A stretch of DNA of 5,533 nucleotides from Streptomyces lilacinus (GTDB taxonomy: Bacteria > Actinomycetota > Actinomycetes > Streptomycetales > Streptomycetaceae). The notes under the pieces were generated by a model. The model was given only the letters and a program-made list of their open reading frames with translations, did not search any database and was not told the origin of the DNA. The stretch is from assembly GCA_000715685.1 (NCBI GenBank), contig KL569443.1, positions 46,646 through 52,178 of the forward strand, written 5' to 3'. This document shows, in pieces, positions 5,180 to 5,533 of this stretch. Numbering within the stretch: position 1 is the first letter of the stretch; every line of letters starts with the position of its first letter. The position numbers and the translations under genes are program-made.

Positions 5180-5204
5180 CCACCTTCAGGGGGTTTCACC
5201 CGCC
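5170..5204 (+). terminator. Possible intrinsic terminator hairpin overlapping the stop codon of the small gene
   Basis: GGCGG (5170-5174) pairs with CCGCC (5200-5204) and GTGA (5176-5179) with TCAC (5196-5199), with a single bulged A. CC (5180-5181) can extend the stem with GG (5192-5193) across a TT bulge. No U-tract follows, as is common for Streptomyces hairpins. The stop codon TGA lies in the stem. Confidence 0.4.
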
Positions 5205-5281
5205 GCACCCCGATTAGTCATATCGCCCATGGCAAGATCCTCCCAGGGCTCGGAACCACCCACCACGACACCCTGCTACCC

Positions 5282-5289
5282 GGAGGTGA
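5282..5289 (+). promoter_or_regulatory. Strong ribosome binding site before GTG 5294
   Basis: GGAGGTGA is almost fully complementary to the 16S rRNA tail, and its GGAGG core lies seven bases before the GTG. It fixes the start of the secreted protein gene. No convincing promoter is seen in the 114 bases upstream; TCATAT (5218-5223) is a weak -10 candidate. Confidence 0.8.
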
Positions 5290-5293
5290 ACCC

Positions 5294-5533
5294 GTGTCAG
5301 GACGGATCGTGCGCATCGCCTGCACGACGGCGCTGCTCGCGAGCGCCGTGCTCGGTATAAGAGACAGCTGCTGAACCGGCTCCAGACCCTCTACCGGCAG
5401 GCCGAGGAGGCCAGCGAGGCCTACAACACCACCGAGGACAGGCTCAAGCGGCAGCGCGCCGAGGTCGACAAGGTCAACGAGGAGCTGGCCGACGCCCGCG
5501 TCGCGCTCACCACCAGCCGCGACGAGGCGGGCC
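5294..5533 (+). CDS. N-terminus of secreted coiled-coil protein, probably NlpC/P60 cell-wall hydrolase; reading frame broken, 3' partial
   Basis: From GTG 5294 the frame encodes a signal-peptide start (V-S-G-R-I-V-R-I-A-C-T-T-A-L-L-A-S-A-V-L-G) and then runs into foreign-looking bases and a TGA at 5372-5374. From 5368 a different frame (+1 relative shift) is open to the window end: L-L-N-R-L-Q-T-L-Y-R-Q-A-E-E-A-S-E-A-Y-N, followed by a charged coiled coil with K-R-Q-R-A-E-V-D-K-V-N-E-E-L. Signal peptide plus this kind of coiled coil is the usual N-terminal half of Streptomyces NlpC/P60 peptidoglycan endopeptidases; the catalytic domain would lie beyond the window. The expected signal-peptidase site and the first mature residues are missing between the two parts, so coding sequence seems to have been lost where the 13-base mosaic-end sequence sits. 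The true gene is probably intact in the organism. Confidence 0.65.
5355..5367 (+). other. Tn5 mosaic-end / Nextera adapter remnant (GTATAAGAGACAG)
   Basis: These 13 bases equal the inner end of the 19-base hyperactive Tn5 mosaic end (AGATGTGTATAAGAGACAG); the first G may be native. They are AT-rich amid about 70% GC coding DNA, and the reading frame is interrupted exactly there, with a shift and missing residues. An untrimmed library adapter at an assembly join is the most likely cause. A real Tn5 insertion is unlikely, as no transposon or opposite end is present. Confidence 0.88.

Noticed and set aside
5180..5293. Cyclic-di-AMP (ydaO) riboswitch, often found before Streptomyces wall-hydrolase genes
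   Set aside because: The gap is only 114 bases and I cannot find the conserved core or the paired helices.
5229..5360. Small open frame from ATG 5229 ending at TAA in the adapter sequence
   Set aside because: It overlaps the GTG 5294 gene in another frame, has no ribosome site, is low in coding character, and its stop codon comes from the adapter.
5355..5367. Genuine Tn5/IS50 insertion scar
   Set aside because: Only the inner 13 bases of one end are present, with no transposon body, no opposite end and no visible 9-bp target duplication.

Overview
The window looks like chromosomal DNA of a Streptomyces or close relative. GC is very high and concentrated at third codon positions, start codons include GTG, ribosome sites are GGAGG-like, and the encoded proteins are of types usual in that genus. 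There are seven protein-coding genes, two of them cut by the window edges. I see no tRNA, rRNA, CRISPR array, insertion sequence or complete transposon. No gene-free stretch exceeds 300 bases; the longest is the 224-base divergent promoter region at 2847-3070.

Left part: the 3' end of a membrane protein gene (1-762, TPR-like region, 11-residue-repeat coiled coil, two C-terminal membrane helices) converges on a secreted polysaccharide deacetylase (784-1599, minus strand). The deacetylase has all the NodB-type motifs and a possible ECF-sigma promoter.

Central part: two divergent genes encode ferritin-fold di-iron proteins, one on minus (1752-2846) and one on plus (3071-4015). The plus protein carries the seven-ligand pattern of AurF-type N-oxygenases; the minus protein has only the usual six ligands. 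The two share N-terminal motifs at identical spacing, so they look like distant paralogues. The region between them holds two copies of a 9-bp core (TACCGCCGG) exactly 80 bp apart, one in each predicted promoter. Directly downstream on plus lies a TetR-family regulator (4098-4820) that appears to be transcribed leaderless from a promoter containing a similar GTTACC half-site. My reading is that the TetR protein controls both oxidase genes and perhaps itself; the substrate cannot be told from the sequence.

Right part: a 102-residue protein of unknown function (4871-5179) ends in a possible terminator hairpin. It is followed by the start of a secreted protein gene (from 5294) resembling the signal peptide and N-terminal coiled coil of NlpC/P60 cell-wall hydrolases. 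That gene is broken by a 13-base stretch (5355-5367) identical to the inner end of the Tn5 mosaic end used in Nextera libraries. This is most likely an adapter remnant at an assembly misjoin, so the apparent frameshift should not be taken as biology without checking.

No wholly new system can be proved here. The most interesting real biology is the divergent di-iron pair with its shared operator-like repeats and the leaderless tetR gene.
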